Positions 8,465-17,410 of a DNA stretch of 64,000 nucleotides are shown one piece after another. The stretch's first letter is position 1, and each line of letters begins with the position of its first letter. The stretch is from NCBI RefSeq assembly GCF_937898475.1, contig NZ_CALEJS010000042.1, forward strand, positions 186,001-250,000. Direction: 5' to 3'. The notes under the pieces were generated by a model. It searched no databases, was not told the origin of the DNA, and saw only the letters and a list, made by a program, of their open reading frames with translations. This DNA comes from an uncultured Chitinophaga sp. GTDB taxonomy: Bacteria > Bacteroidota > Bacteroidia > Chitinophagales > Chitinophagaceae. The position numbers and the translations under genes are program-made.

Positions 8465-9651
8465 GATATCCCTGCAGGGAAAGATACGGAATCTTTCCGG
8501 ACCGGGACCGATGGTAATGCAGGAGTTTTATTGTCTTTGGCAGCGGGTTTCTTTTTCCTGCGGCGGTTCAGCCAGATGTAAAACCCAGTTACAGGAAGGG
8601 AGGCGGCCACCAGCGCTGCGATCAGGGACAGCAGTTTTGTGGGCCATCCCAGGAGGCTGCCGGTGTGGATGGGGTATACCAGCCTTCTTACCTTCATGCC
8701 GCGGCTCTCATTTTCGTAGAGGCGGGATTGCACCAGGCTGCCGGTACCTGGATCGAAGTATAAGGTACTGGCAATATTACCGATGGCGGCATCATCGTTG
8801 CGTTTAATAACGGTGATGGCCTGGTTCTTCTTTTCAACAAAGTTTTTCTTTTCAGCAAAGCGGATTCTAACCGGGCCCGTATAATCAAGTATGCTGTCGG
8901 TACTGTGCATTATGCGGCTCAGGTAGGCGGTGGGCGCCGTGTTCACTGCGGGTGTTTGCGGGGCGGTCATTTTCTTCATCGGCTTTCCGTCGAAAGCGTA
9001 GAAGATAAGGTTATTGGCCCACTGGTAGGCCCAGGTAAGACCGGTGAGGGCTGTCAGGAAGATAATGATGTGCACATAAAAGCCCAGCACAGCATGCAGG
9101 TCCCAGTTAAGCCTTTTCCAGGAGGCGTTCCATTTTATCTGCATGCGTTGTTTGCGGGTATTGCGTTTGGGCCACCATAACACAATGCCTGTGATGACCA
9201 TGATGAGGAAGATGGAGCAGGATACCCCGGTGATGGCTTTCCCCGTGGCACCCATACAAAGGTAGCGGTGCAGCCTGAGTACTACTGCAAAGAAGCGGCC
9301 ATCTTCATCCACCGCTTTGATGATCTGGCCGGTATACTGGTTTACGGCAACCGACAGTGCATGTTTTTTGTCTTTATTGATGTTGAAGATGATGCTTCGG
9401 CAGGCGGCAGGTTCGATGATGATCTCCCGCAGCTTATACGCTTTATAGCGGGTAAGCACGGTATTGGTCAGCGTTTCGAGGGGAAGGGCTTTTGCGCCGG
9501 CGGGCGCCTCCACATAACTGAAGCGGGGGCTGAGGCGTGGTTCCAGTTCGTTTTCGAACACCAGGATACTGCCGGTGAGTGCTACAATGAGCACCACCAG
9601 ACCGGAACCGATCCCTAACCATAAATGCAGCCAGCCGATGATCTTCTTCAT
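8461..9651 (-). CDS. PepSY-associated inner-membrane protein (siderophore/iron-linked)
   Basis: A 396-residue protein with an N-terminal membrane helix (HLWLGIGSGLVVLIVALTGS), a periplasmic PepSY-like loop, two central helices with RLHRYL and WWPKRNTRK segments, and a C-terminal helix followed by a basic tail (RRRKKK). This is the PepSY_TM architecture often encoded beside TonB-dependent siderophore receptors; some members reduce ferric siderophores in the periplasm (FhuF- or PiuB-like roles). It lies 5 bases downstream of the receptor gene and overlaps pxpB by 4 bases. A ferric-siderophore reductase or processing role is inference. Confidence 0.87.
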   Translation of the reverse strand: MKKIIGWLHLWLGIGSGLVVLIVALTGSILVFENELEPRLSPRFSYVEAPAGAKALPLETLTNTVLTRYKAYKLREIIIEPAACRSIIFNINKDKKHALSVAVNQYTGQIIKAVDEDGRFFAVVLRLHRYLCMGATGKAITGVSCSIFLIMVITGIVLWWPKRNTRKQRMQIKWNASWKRLNWDLHAVLGFYVHIIIFLTALTGLTWAYQWANNLIFYAFDGKPMKKMTAPQTPAVNTAPTAYLSRIMHSTDSILDYTGPVRIRFAEKKNFVEKKNQAITVIKRNDDAAIGNIASTLYFDPGTGSLVQSRLYENESRGMKVRRLVYPIHTGSLLGWPTKLLSLIAALVAASLPVTGFYIWLNRRRKKKPAAKDNKTPALPSVPVRKDSVSFPAGIS

Positions 9652-9656
9652 AATGA

Positions 9657-12188
9657 TCAGAAAGTATAAGATACGGTGGCTTGCCAGTTACGGGGCGCAC
9701 CCGGGAAGAGGCGAAGATAATCATATCCGCCCACCCAATAAACTTTGTTCGCCAGGTTGTTCATGTTGAACTGTACCTGAACGCGGTTCACTTTATAATA
9801 TAATGCAGCGTTCAGCAATGCATAGCCGGGAAGCGTCTGCGTTTTGCTCAGGCTTACGTTCCTTTCTGTAACGAAGTTGCCCCCTGCACCAATGCCAAAT
9901 CCTTTAACCGCGCCGGAGGGAATGGTGTATTTGGTCCAGATGCTGCCCTGGTTTTTAGGTGCATTGGGTTTTTGCTGTCCTACCAGGTCAAGGTCTGTTT
10001 TACCGGCTGATGTTATCACCGCATCGTTGTAGGCGTATGTAACTACCACATCCCAATGGGGCATGATCTGCCCGGTAACATCCAGTTCTACGCCTTTGGC
10101 CTCTTCCTCGCCTATCTGGACCATCAGGTCAGGGTTGCCGGGGGCGGAAGCGTTATACAGCGTGCCTTTCTGACGGATGCGGTATACAGCCAGGTTGGCG
10201 GTCAAACGGCCGCTGAGCCATTCTGTTTTCAGGCCGCCTTCTATGAGGTTGCTAGAAATGGGATCGAAGGGGCCTCCTGCCAGGGGATTGGCCTGTGTGG
10301 CGGCGTCCTGGGGGTTGTACCCTTCGGTGTATACGCCATATACGTTGATGTTCTTGTTAATGGTATACACAGCGCCTATACGTGGCAGCAGTTTATGCTG
10401 GCGTACGTTCCTGGTACTGTCGGTCTTATAATACAGCTTATTGGTAAAGGTTTCGTAGCGTAAGCCTGCGAGGAGCTGTACGGGGCCCAGTTTTACCTGG
10501 TCCTGCACATAAAAGCCATTCAGGCCGGTGAAGATGGGCAGGGTAGCGGAATTCGATGCGGTAACAAAGGTGTATTTGGAAACGTCTTCCAGCTGGTTGT
10601 TTCTCAGGATCAGGTCATAAGAGGGCACATTCGGTTTCGGGATGTTGATGGAAGAATCTCTGCCCGCCGCATTTTTGAGCGGGTTACCCCTGTTGTCTCT
10701 TACTATGTACCGGGTGTACACATAGTTACCCGGGTTGGCCGGATTGTAGGCCAGTGCATTGCCACCGTTTTTGTTCTGGTAGTTATTGGCTGTTTGCTGC
10801 GAAGCGCCCGGGGGCAGTACATCCTGTGCGTAGTCGTAGCCCGCCAGCAGCTTGTGCGCTATTTTGCCCGTGTTCAGCACGTAGGTAAAATAAGCAGATA
10901 CGTTGTCAACAAACTCTTTTGATTGACGGATAAACACCTGCCTGGCGACAAGGTTGGGAATAGGATTGCCGAAAGAATCCACCGCGTAGGTATTGGAGCT
11001 TCTGTGCTCCAGCAGGTCCTGCGAATAACCGGTGCGCAGGTAAGACAGGTTAAAGGCCAGTTTGCTGGTGAATTCATGCGTCAGGGAGGTCATGACGGTA
11101 TAGGTCTCCTCGTTGAGATAGTCATTTACCGCTGCGAGCGACAGGGAGATGGGCGTGGTATAGAGCGCCTGCTGATCAGTACCCGCGAATACGGACTGGC
11201 CGCGGTCCAGCCGGCTGTTGGATTTGTTATATACCGCATCAAAGTTCAGCCTTGTTTTGGGAGTAGGCAGGAACGAGATAGACGGCGCTATCACCAGGTT
11301 CTTGTCAAATTGCAGATCGCGAAAGGACTGTGCATTTTCGTAACCCAGGTTAAGCCTGTACAGGATGGTCTTTTCGTCATTCAGCGGACCGGTAAAGTCG
11401 GCCAGGGCACGGGTGGTATTGAAGCTGCCCGTGGTAAAGCTCAGTGATTTACGGGATTCTGCCAGCGGCTTTTTGGTTACGCGGTTGACGGTGCCGCCGG
11501 GGGAGGCGTTTCCGAAGAGGGCAGAGGCAGGGCCTTTGATCACTTCCACCCTTTCCAGGTAGTTGACCATGGGCTGTTTCCAGAAACCGGAAAAGGTACG
11601 CATACCATTAAGCAGCTGGGTGGTGCTGCCGCCGTTGATTCGGAAGCCGCGGATGGTAAGATCGTCGTAGAAGGTGAACTGGTTCACCCCGCTGAAGTTC
11701 TTTACCACATCGCCTACACGTACGGCAGACTGGTCCTGCATCAGTTCCTTGGTAACATATGAAATTGCCTGCGGCACTTCCCGTAAGGGGGTAGCCGTTT
11801 TAGAGCCTATGAAGGAGTTGGTGTTCTTGTAGCCGGATTCTTTACGGCCGGTGATCTCTACGGTCTGCAGCTGTTCTGTAGAGGGTACCATCACTACATC
11901 TACCACGCGGGTTTCGCCGTTGGAGAGGGTAATGGTTTTCTGATCGGCTTCAAAGCCGGTATGCGAGAAGCGGATGACATATTTTCCTGCGGGCAGGCCG
12001 GTAAAGGAAAATTCGCCGCTGGTATCCGTAGCGGTGGTATGCTGTTTATTGGCGAGTTGAATGCTTACTTTTTGCAGCGGAGTGTTGTTAATGTCCCTTA
12101 CTGTTCCCCGGATGGTTTGTCCAAAAGCATTGATTGACAGGAAGATAAATAATGCTGTCAACCATTGCCTGCTGATGAGAATTGCCAT
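9657..12188 (-). CDS. TonB-dependent siderophore receptor
   Basis: An 843-residue outer-membrane receptor. From the N-terminus it has a signal peptide (ends near INAFGQ), a carboxypeptidase-regulatory-like beta-sandwich of about 80 residues, a plug domain (EVPQAISYVTKELM, DVVKNFSGVN, PASALFGNASPGGTVN) and a 22-strand barrel ending in aromatic YTF. The plug pattern and barrel match FhuA/FpvA-type ferric siderophore receptors. The reading frame extends 27 codons further, but the ATG at 12188 directly precedes the signal peptide. It heads the unit with PepSY and pxpBCA. No obvious Fur box was found by eye, and no TAnnTTTG promoter was recognised. Confidence 0.92.
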   Translation of the reverse strand: MAILISRQWLTALFIFLSINAFGQTIRGTVRDINNTPLQKVSIQLANKQHTTATDTSGEFSFTGLPAGKYVIRFSHTGFEADQKTITLSNGETRVVDVVMVPSTEQLQTVEITGRKESGYKNTNSFIGSKTATPLREVPQAISYVTKELMQDQSAVRVGDVVKNFSGVNQFTFYDDLTIRGFRINGGSTTQLLNGMRTFSGFWKQPMVNYLERVEVIKGPASALFGNASPGGTVNRVTKKPLAESRKSLSFTTGSFNTTRALADFTGPLNDEKTILYRLNLGYENAQSFRDLQFDKNLVIAPSISFLPTPKTRLNFDAVYNKSNSRLDRGQSVFAGTDQQALYTTPISLSLAAVNDYLNEETYTVMTSLTHEFTSKLAFNLSYLRTGYSQDLLEHRSSNTYAVDSFGNPIPNLVARQVFIRQSKEFVDNVSAYFTYVLNTGKIAHKLLAGYDYAQDVLPPGASQQTANNYQNKNGGNALAYNPANPGNYVYTRYIVRDNRGNPLKNAAGRDSSINIPKPNVPSYDLILRNNQLEDVSKYTFVTASNSATLPIFTGLNGFYVQDQVKLGPVQLLAGLRYETFTNKLYYKTDSTRNVRQHKLLPRIGAVYTINKNINVYGVYTEGYNPQDAATQANPLAGGPFDPISSNLIEGGLKTEWLSGRLTANLAVYRIRQKGTLYNASAPGNPDLMVQIGEEEAKGVELDVTGQIMPHWDVVVTYAYNDAVITSAGKTDLDLVGQQKPNAPKNQGSIWTKYTIPSGAVKGFGIGAGGNFVTERNVSLSKTQTLPGYALLNAALYYKVNRVQVQFNMNNLANKVYWVGGYDYLRLFPGAPRNWQATVSYTF

Positions 12189-12396
12189 GATCTTTGACGT
12201 GTGATTGATTTTGATGACGCAAAGGAACAAAGGCTTATTAGTTGTTAGTACTCCAATCGGGAAAATCATTTTCGCAAAGAGGAAATACTTTTGAATGATA
12301 CTATTTTAACAAAATGCCCCGGTACTACCATATCACAAGAGCACAGATAGACCACGCCAGGAGAACACAAGAAGAAGACTGGTAATATAATATAAA

Positions 12397-12422
12397 AAGC
12401 CGGAACAGGACTATTCCGGCTT
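12397..12422 (-). terminator. Rho-independent terminator after the minus-strand TetR gene
   Basis: A perfect 9-bp stem (AAGCCGGAA at 12397-12405 with TTCCGGCTT at 12414-12422) encloses an 8-base loop. Read on the minus strand it is followed by TTTTTATA. It lies about 100 bases after the TetR stop codon. The 334 bases between the receptor start and this TetR gene hold only this hairpin and presumably the receptor promoter. Confidence 0.8.
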
Positions 12423-12522
12423 GTTGCCTAAACCTACAACTGTTACACTGTTGTAACAGCAATTATATACTATGAAAAATTAGAATATTATCGTTTTTCG
12501 GTCGATTATTTGTCAAAAAAAT

Positions 12523-13122
12523 TCAGGATTTGCGGATCCCGTTCATCAGTACAGACACCAGGAAATCCATTTTCTCGCCTATTTCGTCCAGCTTTTTATC
12601 CATAATGCAGGCAGATTCTACACCGCGTTGAGCATTGGCAAGCAGGAAGGCCAGGATGTCCAGTTCCTGCTGGTCATAGTTCGGGAATTCCCCGGTAATG
12701 ACCCCGTACTGGAGAATGCTTTTCAGTATCTCGGCTTCTGTGCAGTCGTAATTTCTGCGGATGCTGATCTCCAGCTCGTTGCAGGCCTTCAGATCGCTGA
12801 CCACCACCTGGTAGAGGGTGTTCATCCGTTTGATCTCCCGCATCTTGCTGCGGGTAAAGGCTTCCAGCTTTTTTACGGCACTGTCTTCTTTACTGACGGC
12901 CTCCTGAATATTACGGAAGATGATGTTCTTCTCCTTGCGGATCACCGCGTCAAAGATCTCTTCTTTATTCTTATAATAGTAATAGAGCGTGCTTTTACCT
13001 TTTCCTACAGCTTTGGCAATATCCTCCATGGTCGTTTTCTGTAAGCCATAGTGTCGGAAAAGCTTCGCCGCTTCATCCAGTATATCGGATTTGATCACTT
13101 CGTCTTTAGCCAGTGTTGTCAT
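12523..13122 (-). CDS. TetR/AcrR family transcriptional regulator
   Basis: A 199-residue protein with a classic TetR N-terminal helix-turn-helix (AAKLFRHYGLQKTTMEDIA, then KGKSTLYYYYKNKEEIFDAVI) and a helical ligand-binding C-terminal domain. It is divergent from a second TetR gene, and two inverted repeats lie between them. It has its own terminator, so it is probably monocistronic. Target genes are unknown. Confidence 0.9.
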   Translation of the reverse strand: MTTLAKDEVIKSDILDEAAKLFRHYGLQKTTMEDIAKAVGKGKSTLYYYYKNKEEIFDAVIRKEKNIIFRNIQEAVSKEDSAVKKLEAFTRSKMREIKRMNTLYQVVVSDLKACNELEISIRRNYDCTEAEILKSILQYGVITGEFPNYDQQELDILAFLLANAQRGVESACIMDKKLDEIGEKMDFLVSVLMNGIRKS

Positions 13123-13236
13123 TGTAGGTTTGAAGTCGTTCTGCTCAAAACTAGAGAGAAAATGCGAGAAGGCCCAATTTTTTCCGGACTTTCAGACTAA
13201 ATCTTTTGAATAGTCGAAAAACAGCGGATGCTCAGG

Positions 13237-13258
13237 GCACTTACCTAAACGTAAGTGC
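13237..13258. promoter_or_regulatory. Perfect inverted repeat between two divergent TetR genes, candidate operator
   Basis: GCACTTAC (13237-13244) and GTAAGTGC (13251-13258) form a perfect 8-bp inverted repeat with a 6-bp spacer. It sits 114 bases before the minus-strand TetR start and 26 bases upstream of the plus-strand promoter. TetR proteins commonly bind such palindromes near their own genes; which of the two regulators uses it cannot be told. Confidence 0.5.
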
Positions 13259-13262
13259 TAAA

Positions 13263-13296
13263 TATTTGTTGAAACAAATAATTGCTACTACATTTG
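13263..13296 (+). promoter_or_regulatory. Promoter with overlapping palindrome for the TetR-yceI pair
   Basis: TTTG at 13265-13268 and TACATTTG at 13289-13296 are spaced by 20 bases, a very good Bacteroidota promoter. The -33 element lies inside a second inverted repeat, TATTTGTT/GA/AACAAATA (13263-13280, 8-bp arms). A repressor bound there would block the promoter, suggesting autoregulation of the downstream TetR gene. Confidence 0.65.
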
Positions 13297-13368
13297 CTAA
13301 CGGTGTTAGTTTTTCTAAAAGGTGTTTTGGGAGGGTGACACTATCGTTTAACAATAGAAATTACAGCA

Positions 13369-13968
13369 GTGGGAATAACGGAACGTAAGCAACGGCAGCG
13401 GGAAGAAATGCGCACAGGGATACTGGATGCGGCCTGGAAGCTGGTTCATGAAGAAGGCTGGCAGGCGCTCTCTATCAGGAAGATAGCGGAGGCGATTGAG
13501 TACAGTGTTCCGGTTGTTTATGATCACTTTGAGAACAAGGATGCAATTGTAGCGGAGTTCAATAAAAAAGGATTTGAGTTGCTGGGCAATGAACTGAGCG
13601 CCGTGAGGGCTGGTTACAGGGAACCGGAGGAGCAGCTGGAGGCGATTGGCGCGGCTTACTGGGATTTTGCTTTTCAGCACAAACAATACTATCAGCTGAT
13701 GTTCAGCCTGGGGGTTCCCAGCTGTGAAAGTGCCCGTAAGATACCCGAGGTAAGCGCCTGTATGGATGTGATCCAGTGTACTATCCGCCAGATCATCGAA
13801 AAATACAGGAACAGCCAGGCAGACCCTTTTCTGAAGTTCCATGCCTTTCTTTCCATGATCCACGGCCTGGTGTCTATCAACATAATAGGTCCGGCCAACA
13901 ATGAAGACCTTAACCGGTTGGTATTGAAAGACCTGGTGACCGGTTTTATTAAAGGATGCACCGCATGA
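13369..13968 (+). CDS. TetR/AcrR family regulator upstream of yceI
   Basis: A 199-residue TetR protein; the helix-turn-helix runs from RTGILDAAWKLVHEEGW through SIRKIAEAIEYSVPVVYDHF (about 15-53), followed by a C-terminal domain with conserved WHG-like features (FLSMIHGLVS). The start used is GTG at 13369; beginning at the first ATG would cut the first helix. The gene is 40 bases before yceI on the same strand, so the two are likely co-transcribed from the promoter at 13265-13296. Confidence 0.87.
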   Translation: MGITERKQRQREEMRTGILDAAWKLVHEEGWQALSIRKIAEAIEYSVPVVYDHFENKDAIVAEFNKKGFELLGNELSAVRAGYREPEEQLEAIGAAYWDFAFQHKQYYQLMFSLGVPSCESARKIPEVSACMDVIQCTIRQIIEKYRNSQADPFLKFHAFLSMIHGLVSINIIGPANNEDLNRLVLKDLVTGFIKGCTA

Positions 13969-14008
13969 GCCATTTATTCATTAAAAACCAAAAATAAAAT
14001 CAACAACA

Positions 14009-14584
14009 ATGAAAAAGACCGCCCTACTCTTTGCAGTATGCTCTGTTTTATCCCTGGCAGGTGTTGCGCAAACAACCTGGTCGCTGGATCCGGCGCACTC
14101 TAAACTGGGTTTTACCGTTACACACATGATGATCTCTGATGTAGACGGCCAGTTTTCAAAATTTGATGCCAAGATCACCTCTTCCAAAGAAGATTTCAGC
14201 GATGCTGTTGTAGAACTGACTGCAGACGTGAACAGCGTGAACACAGACAACGAAAAACGCGACGGCCACCTGAAGAACGAAGACTTCTTTGATGCAGCCA
14301 AATACAGCACTATCACTTTCAAAAGCAAGTCTTTCCAGAAAGTAGGTGAGAACAAGTACAAGGTATCTGGTGATCTGACCCTGCATGGCGTTACCAAGCC
14401 CGTAACCCTGGATGCTACATTGAGGGGTACAACAGTAAACCCGATGAGTAAGAAAACAGTAGCCGGCTTTAAGGTAACTGGTACTATCAAACGTGCAGAT
14501 TTCTCTTTCGGAACCAAGTATCCGAACGCGATGCTGAGCGACGAAGTAACCATTACAGCCAATACAGAGTTTATAAAAGGTTGA
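14009..14584 (+). CDS. YceI family periplasmic protein
   Basis: A 191-residue secreted protein: a signal peptide (KKTALLFAVCSVLSLAGVAQ) precedes a lipocalin-like YceI domain with WSLDPAHSKLGFTVTHMM, DGHLKNEDFFDAAKY and ADFSFGTKYP segments. YceI proteins bind polyisoprenoid or fatty amide lipids in the periplasm and are often induced by base or membrane stress. A strong terminator follows at 14620-14662. Pairing with a TetR gene suggests induction by a small lipophilic ligand, which is inference. Confidence 0.92.
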   Translation: MKKTALLFAVCSVLSLAGVAQTTWSLDPAHSKLGFTVTHMMISDVDGQFSKFDAKITSSKEDFSDAVVELTADVNSVNTDNEKRDGHLKNEDFFDAAKYSTITFKSKSFQKVGENKYKVSGDLTLHGVTKPVTLDATLRGTTVNPMSKKTVAGFKVTGTIKRADFSFGTKYPNAMLSDEVTITANTEFIKG

Positions 14585-14619
14585 TTATTAGCTAATAATG
14601 CTTTGTGAATAAGTATTAC

Positions 14620-14662
14620 AACGAATTACACTATTGTGTAACAACAATTTGTGTAATTCGTT
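14620..14662 (+). terminator. Terminator of the TetR-yceI transcript
   Basis: AACGAATTACAC (14620-14631) pairs perfectly with GTGTAATTCGTT (14651-14662) across a 19-base loop, and the stem is followed by CTTATTTTTG. It lies 36 bases after the yceI stop and about 180 bases before the sphingolipid operon promoter. The rest of the 386-base gap to the next gene is AT-rich leader with no gene seen. Confidence 0.75.
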
Positions 14663-14838
14663 CTTATTTTTGTGATTATTTTTATCCGTGATGCAGTCAG
14701 AGAAAACATTTCTTTATTCGGATAATTATTAATATATATGTACCCGGATCGGGACCTGTCAAAATAATTAAAAAAAATATTTAACCTATTGAAAATGAGC
14801 TATATCCCTATGAGAAATGCAATCCGGGCACAAAATTT

Positions 14839-14871
14839 TTTGTTAAGAAATGTTTAAGAATTGTATTTTTG
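14839..14871 (+). promoter_or_regulatory. Promoter of the sphingolipid operon
   Basis: TTTG at 14839-14842 and TATTTTTG at 14864-14871 are separated by 21 bases, matching the Bacteroidota consensus. The start codon of the serine palmitoyltransferase gene is 99 bases downstream, leaving a leader of roughly 90 bases with no clear regulatory structure. Confidence 0.7.
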
Positions 14872-14970
14872 GACATTAAAACTTTTTCAGTCGAACAGAC
14901 TGGAAGTCTTTACGGCAAGCGATAAAGCATAAATACGCGTACGATTTTCACAGCATAAGCATAAAAATTA

Positions 14971-16161
14971 ATGTACAAGAGGCTACCTGTAAAAGAGGCA
15001 GTTATTGCCAAGGAAAAAGGTATATATCCATATTTTCGGCCGATATCATCTGCGCAAGACACAGAGGTGATTATTGATGGGAAAAGGGTGCTCATGTTTG
15101 GGTCCAACTCCTATCTGGGGCTTACCAGTCATCCCAAGATCAAGGAAGCTGCAAAGCAGGCCATTGAGACCTATGGGACTGGCTGTGCCGGTTCCCGGTT
15201 CCTGAACGGCACACTTGATCTTCACATTGAGTTGGAAGACCGCCTTGCGCGCTATGTGGGTAAGGAGAAAGCGATACTGTTCAGCACAGGCTTCCAGGCT
15301 AACCTGGGCGCTTTATCCTGTCTGACCGGTCGTAACGACTATATCATCCTGGATGAGTATGACCATGCTTCTATTCTGGACGGTAGCCGTTTATCCTACT
15401 CCAAGGTGATCAAGTACCGCCACAACAACATGGAAGATCTGGAAGCCAAGCTGAAAGGTTTGCCGCCTGAAGTGAACAAGCTGATCGTAGTAGACGGCGT
15501 GTTCAGCATGGAGGGAGACCTGGCGCGGCTGCCTGAGATCGTGGATATTGCTGAGAAGTACAACACCGGTATTATGGTGGACGATGCGCACGGCCTGGGC
15601 GTGGTAGGCGATAAAGGCGCCGGTACTGCTTCCCATTTCGGTCTTACCGATAAGGTGGATGTGATCATGGGTACTTTCAGTAAGTCATTTGCTTCCCTGG
15701 GAGGTTTCCTTGCCAGCGACGCAGATACCATTGAATACCTGAAACACAGTGCACGTTCCCTGATCTTCAGCGCCAGCATGACACCGGCTTCTGTGGCCAG
15801 TGTAATGGCGGCACTCGAGATCATCGAAACAGAGCCTGAGCACATCGAAAAGCTGTGGGCAAATACCAACTATGCCAAGGGATTGCTGATGGAAGCCGGT
15901 TTTGAACTGGGCCCTACTGCATCTCCGATCATCCCGGTGTTTGTAAGGGATCACGAAAAAACCTTCGCAATAGCAAAACTGCTGCAGGATAATGGTTTGT
16001 TTGTAAACCCTGTAGTTCCCCCTGCTGTACCTGCTGATGCTACCATGCTCCGATTCTCACTGATGGCCACACACACCTTTGAGCAGATCGAAGAAGCGGT
16101 AGAAAAAATGCAGCGTGCATTCAGAAAACTGAACATCATCACAATAAAAGAGAACATATGA
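14971..16161 (+). CDS. spt: Serine palmitoyltransferase (alpha-oxoamine synthase family)
   Basis: A 396-residue PLP enzyme that would join L-serine to a fatty acyl-CoA/ACP, giving 3-ketosphinganine, the first step of sphingolipid synthesis. The PLP lysine is Lys238 in GTFSKSFASLGG. DDAHGLGVVG at 204-213 and DEYDHASI near 128-135 are the cofactor-binding stretches. BioF and 2-amino-3-ketobutyrate ligase share the fold, but the downstream reductase, lipid hydroxylase and IPC-synthase-like genes favour serine palmitoyltransferase. It is the first gene of an 11-kb operon and overlaps the next gene by 4 bases. Soluble homodimeric forms of this length are known from Sphingobacterium and Sphingomonas. 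Confidence 0.88.
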   Translation: MYKRLPVKEAVIAKEKGIYPYFRPISSAQDTEVIIDGKRVLMFGSNSYLGLTSHPKIKEAAKQAIETYGTGCAGSRFLNGTLDLHIELEDRLARYVGKEKAILFSTGFQANLGALSCLTGRNDYIILDEYDHASILDGSRLSYSKVIKYRHNNMEDLEAKLKGLPPEVNKLIVVDGVFSMEGDLARLPEIVDIAEKYNTGIMVDDAHGLGVVGDKGAGTASHFGLTDKVDVIMGTFSKSFASLGGFLASDADTIEYLKHSARSLIFSASMTPASVASVMAALEIIETEPEHIEKLWANTNYAKGLLMEAGFELGPTASPIIPVFVRDHEKTFAIAKLLQDNGLFVNPVVPPAVPADATMLRFSLMATHTFEQIEEAVEKMQRAFRKLNIITIKENI

Positions 16162-17333
16162 TGGAGGCAACGCCGGTGCAGCAGCGCAAGGCGCTTACAC
16201 CAGATGAGATGGTGGAGGTAAAGCCGGTGCAGTCAAAAAAGGAACTGGGGCAGTTCATTGACTTTCCCCATGACCTTTACAAGGATGATCCTTGTTATGT
16301 GCCGGAGCTTTTTATAGCACAACGCGACCTGCTTACGCCGGGTAAGCATCCTTTTCATAAACATTCTTCACTGCAGCTTTTCCTGGCCTGGAGAAAAGAC
16401 AAGATCGTAGGCCGGATAGCTGCTATCCAGAATAACAGCCATAATGCGTTCAATCATACGCAGGATGGCTTTTTTGGTTTCTTTGACAGCATCAACGACC
16501 AGCTGGTGGCAGATGCTTTATTCAGCACGGCAGCAGCCTGGCTGAAGCAGAAGGGCGCCAACACCATGATAGGGCCGGTGAACTTCTCTACCAATGAAAC
16601 CTGCGCATTACTGATAGAAGGCTTTGATTCGCCTCCCATGGCGATGATGACCTATAACAAGCCTTATTACCTGGACCTGATCACACAGGGCGGGTTTGTA
16701 AAAAAGGTAGACACTTTTGCCCATAAGATCACCGCGGATACCGTGAATGAAAAGCCACGGAAGATGATGGAGCTGTTACGCAAACGCCTGGAGCAGCGTA
16801 ACATCACTATCCGCAAGATCAACATGAAGAAGTTCAAGGAGGAAGCCGATAAAATCAGGGAAGTGTATAATGCCGCCTGGGACAAGAACCTGGGATTTGT
16901 GCCAATGACCAATGAGGAGTTTGACTATACAGCCAAAGACCTGAAACTGATCGTTGATCCTGATTTTGTGCTGCTGGCAGAACATGAGGGCAAAGTAATA
17001 GGCATCACCATCTGTATTCCTGATATTAACCAGGTACTGATCAATGTAAAGAGAGGCAGGTTATTACCTACCGGTATTTTCAAGCTGCTGTTCGGCAGGA
17101 AAAAGATCAATGCCCTCCGCATCATGGTGCTGGGTGTACTGGAAGATTACCGGAAGCTGGGTATTGAAGCTGTTTTTTACGGCACGGTCATGGAGAACGG
17201 GCTGAAGAAAGGCATGAAATGGGCGGAAGCAAGCTGGGTGCTGGAAACCAATGAAATGATGAACAAAGGGATAGAGAACAGTGTGAACGGTAAAGTATAC
17301 AAGAAGTACAGGATATTCGAAAAGGCGATTTGA
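16158..17333 (+). CDS. GNAT-like protein, candidate bacterial ceramide synthase (sphinganine N-acyltransferase)
   Basis: A 391-residue protein with a GNAT-like fold: an N-terminal segment (FPHDLYKDDPCYVPEL, then LFLAWRKDKIVGRIAAIQN) and a second acetyltransferase-like region (FVLLAEHEGKVIGITICIPD, then a LGVLEDYRKLGIEAVFYG acyl-CoA loop near 317-334, split here). No signal peptide or membrane helix is seen. In Caulobacter the ceramide synthase bCerS is a GNAT-family protein encoded near spt. The position here, overlapping spt by 4 bases, makes the same role likely: N-acylation of the sphingoid base. This is inference by context and fold, not shown directly. Confidence 0.68.
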   Translation: MMEATPVQQRKALTPDEMVEVKPVQSKKELGQFIDFPHDLYKDDPCYVPELFIAQRDLLTPGKHPFHKHSSLQLFLAWRKDKIVGRIAAIQNNSHNAFNHTQDGFFGFFDSINDQLVADALFSTAAAWLKQKGANTMIGPVNFSTNETCALLIEGFDSPPMAMMTYNKPYYLDLITQGGFVKKVDTFAHKITADTVNEKPRKMMELLRKRLEQRNITIRKINMKKFKEEADKIREVYNAAWDKNLGFVPMTNEEFDYTAKDLKLIVDPDFVLLAEHEGKVIGITICIPDINQVLINVKRGRLLPTGIFKLLFGRKKINALRIMVLGVLEDYRKLGIEAVFYGTVMENGLKKGMKWAEASWVLETNEMMNKGIENSVNGKVYKKYRIFEKAI

Positions 17334-17410
17334 ACGTTAGGTTAAAGTGATATTTAACATTGCTTTAGAACTGTTATGCAGGCATCAAACGTTCAACCCC
17401 GGACAAATAA

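Noticed and set aside
12189..12330. Search for a Fur box upstream of the siderophore receptor
   Set aside because: No 19-bp palindrome resembling a Fur site was convincing by eye.
14971..16161. Alternative call of this gene as BioF (biotin) or Kbl
   Set aside because: No biotin or threonine-degradation genes are near, while ceramide and inositol lipid genes follow directly.
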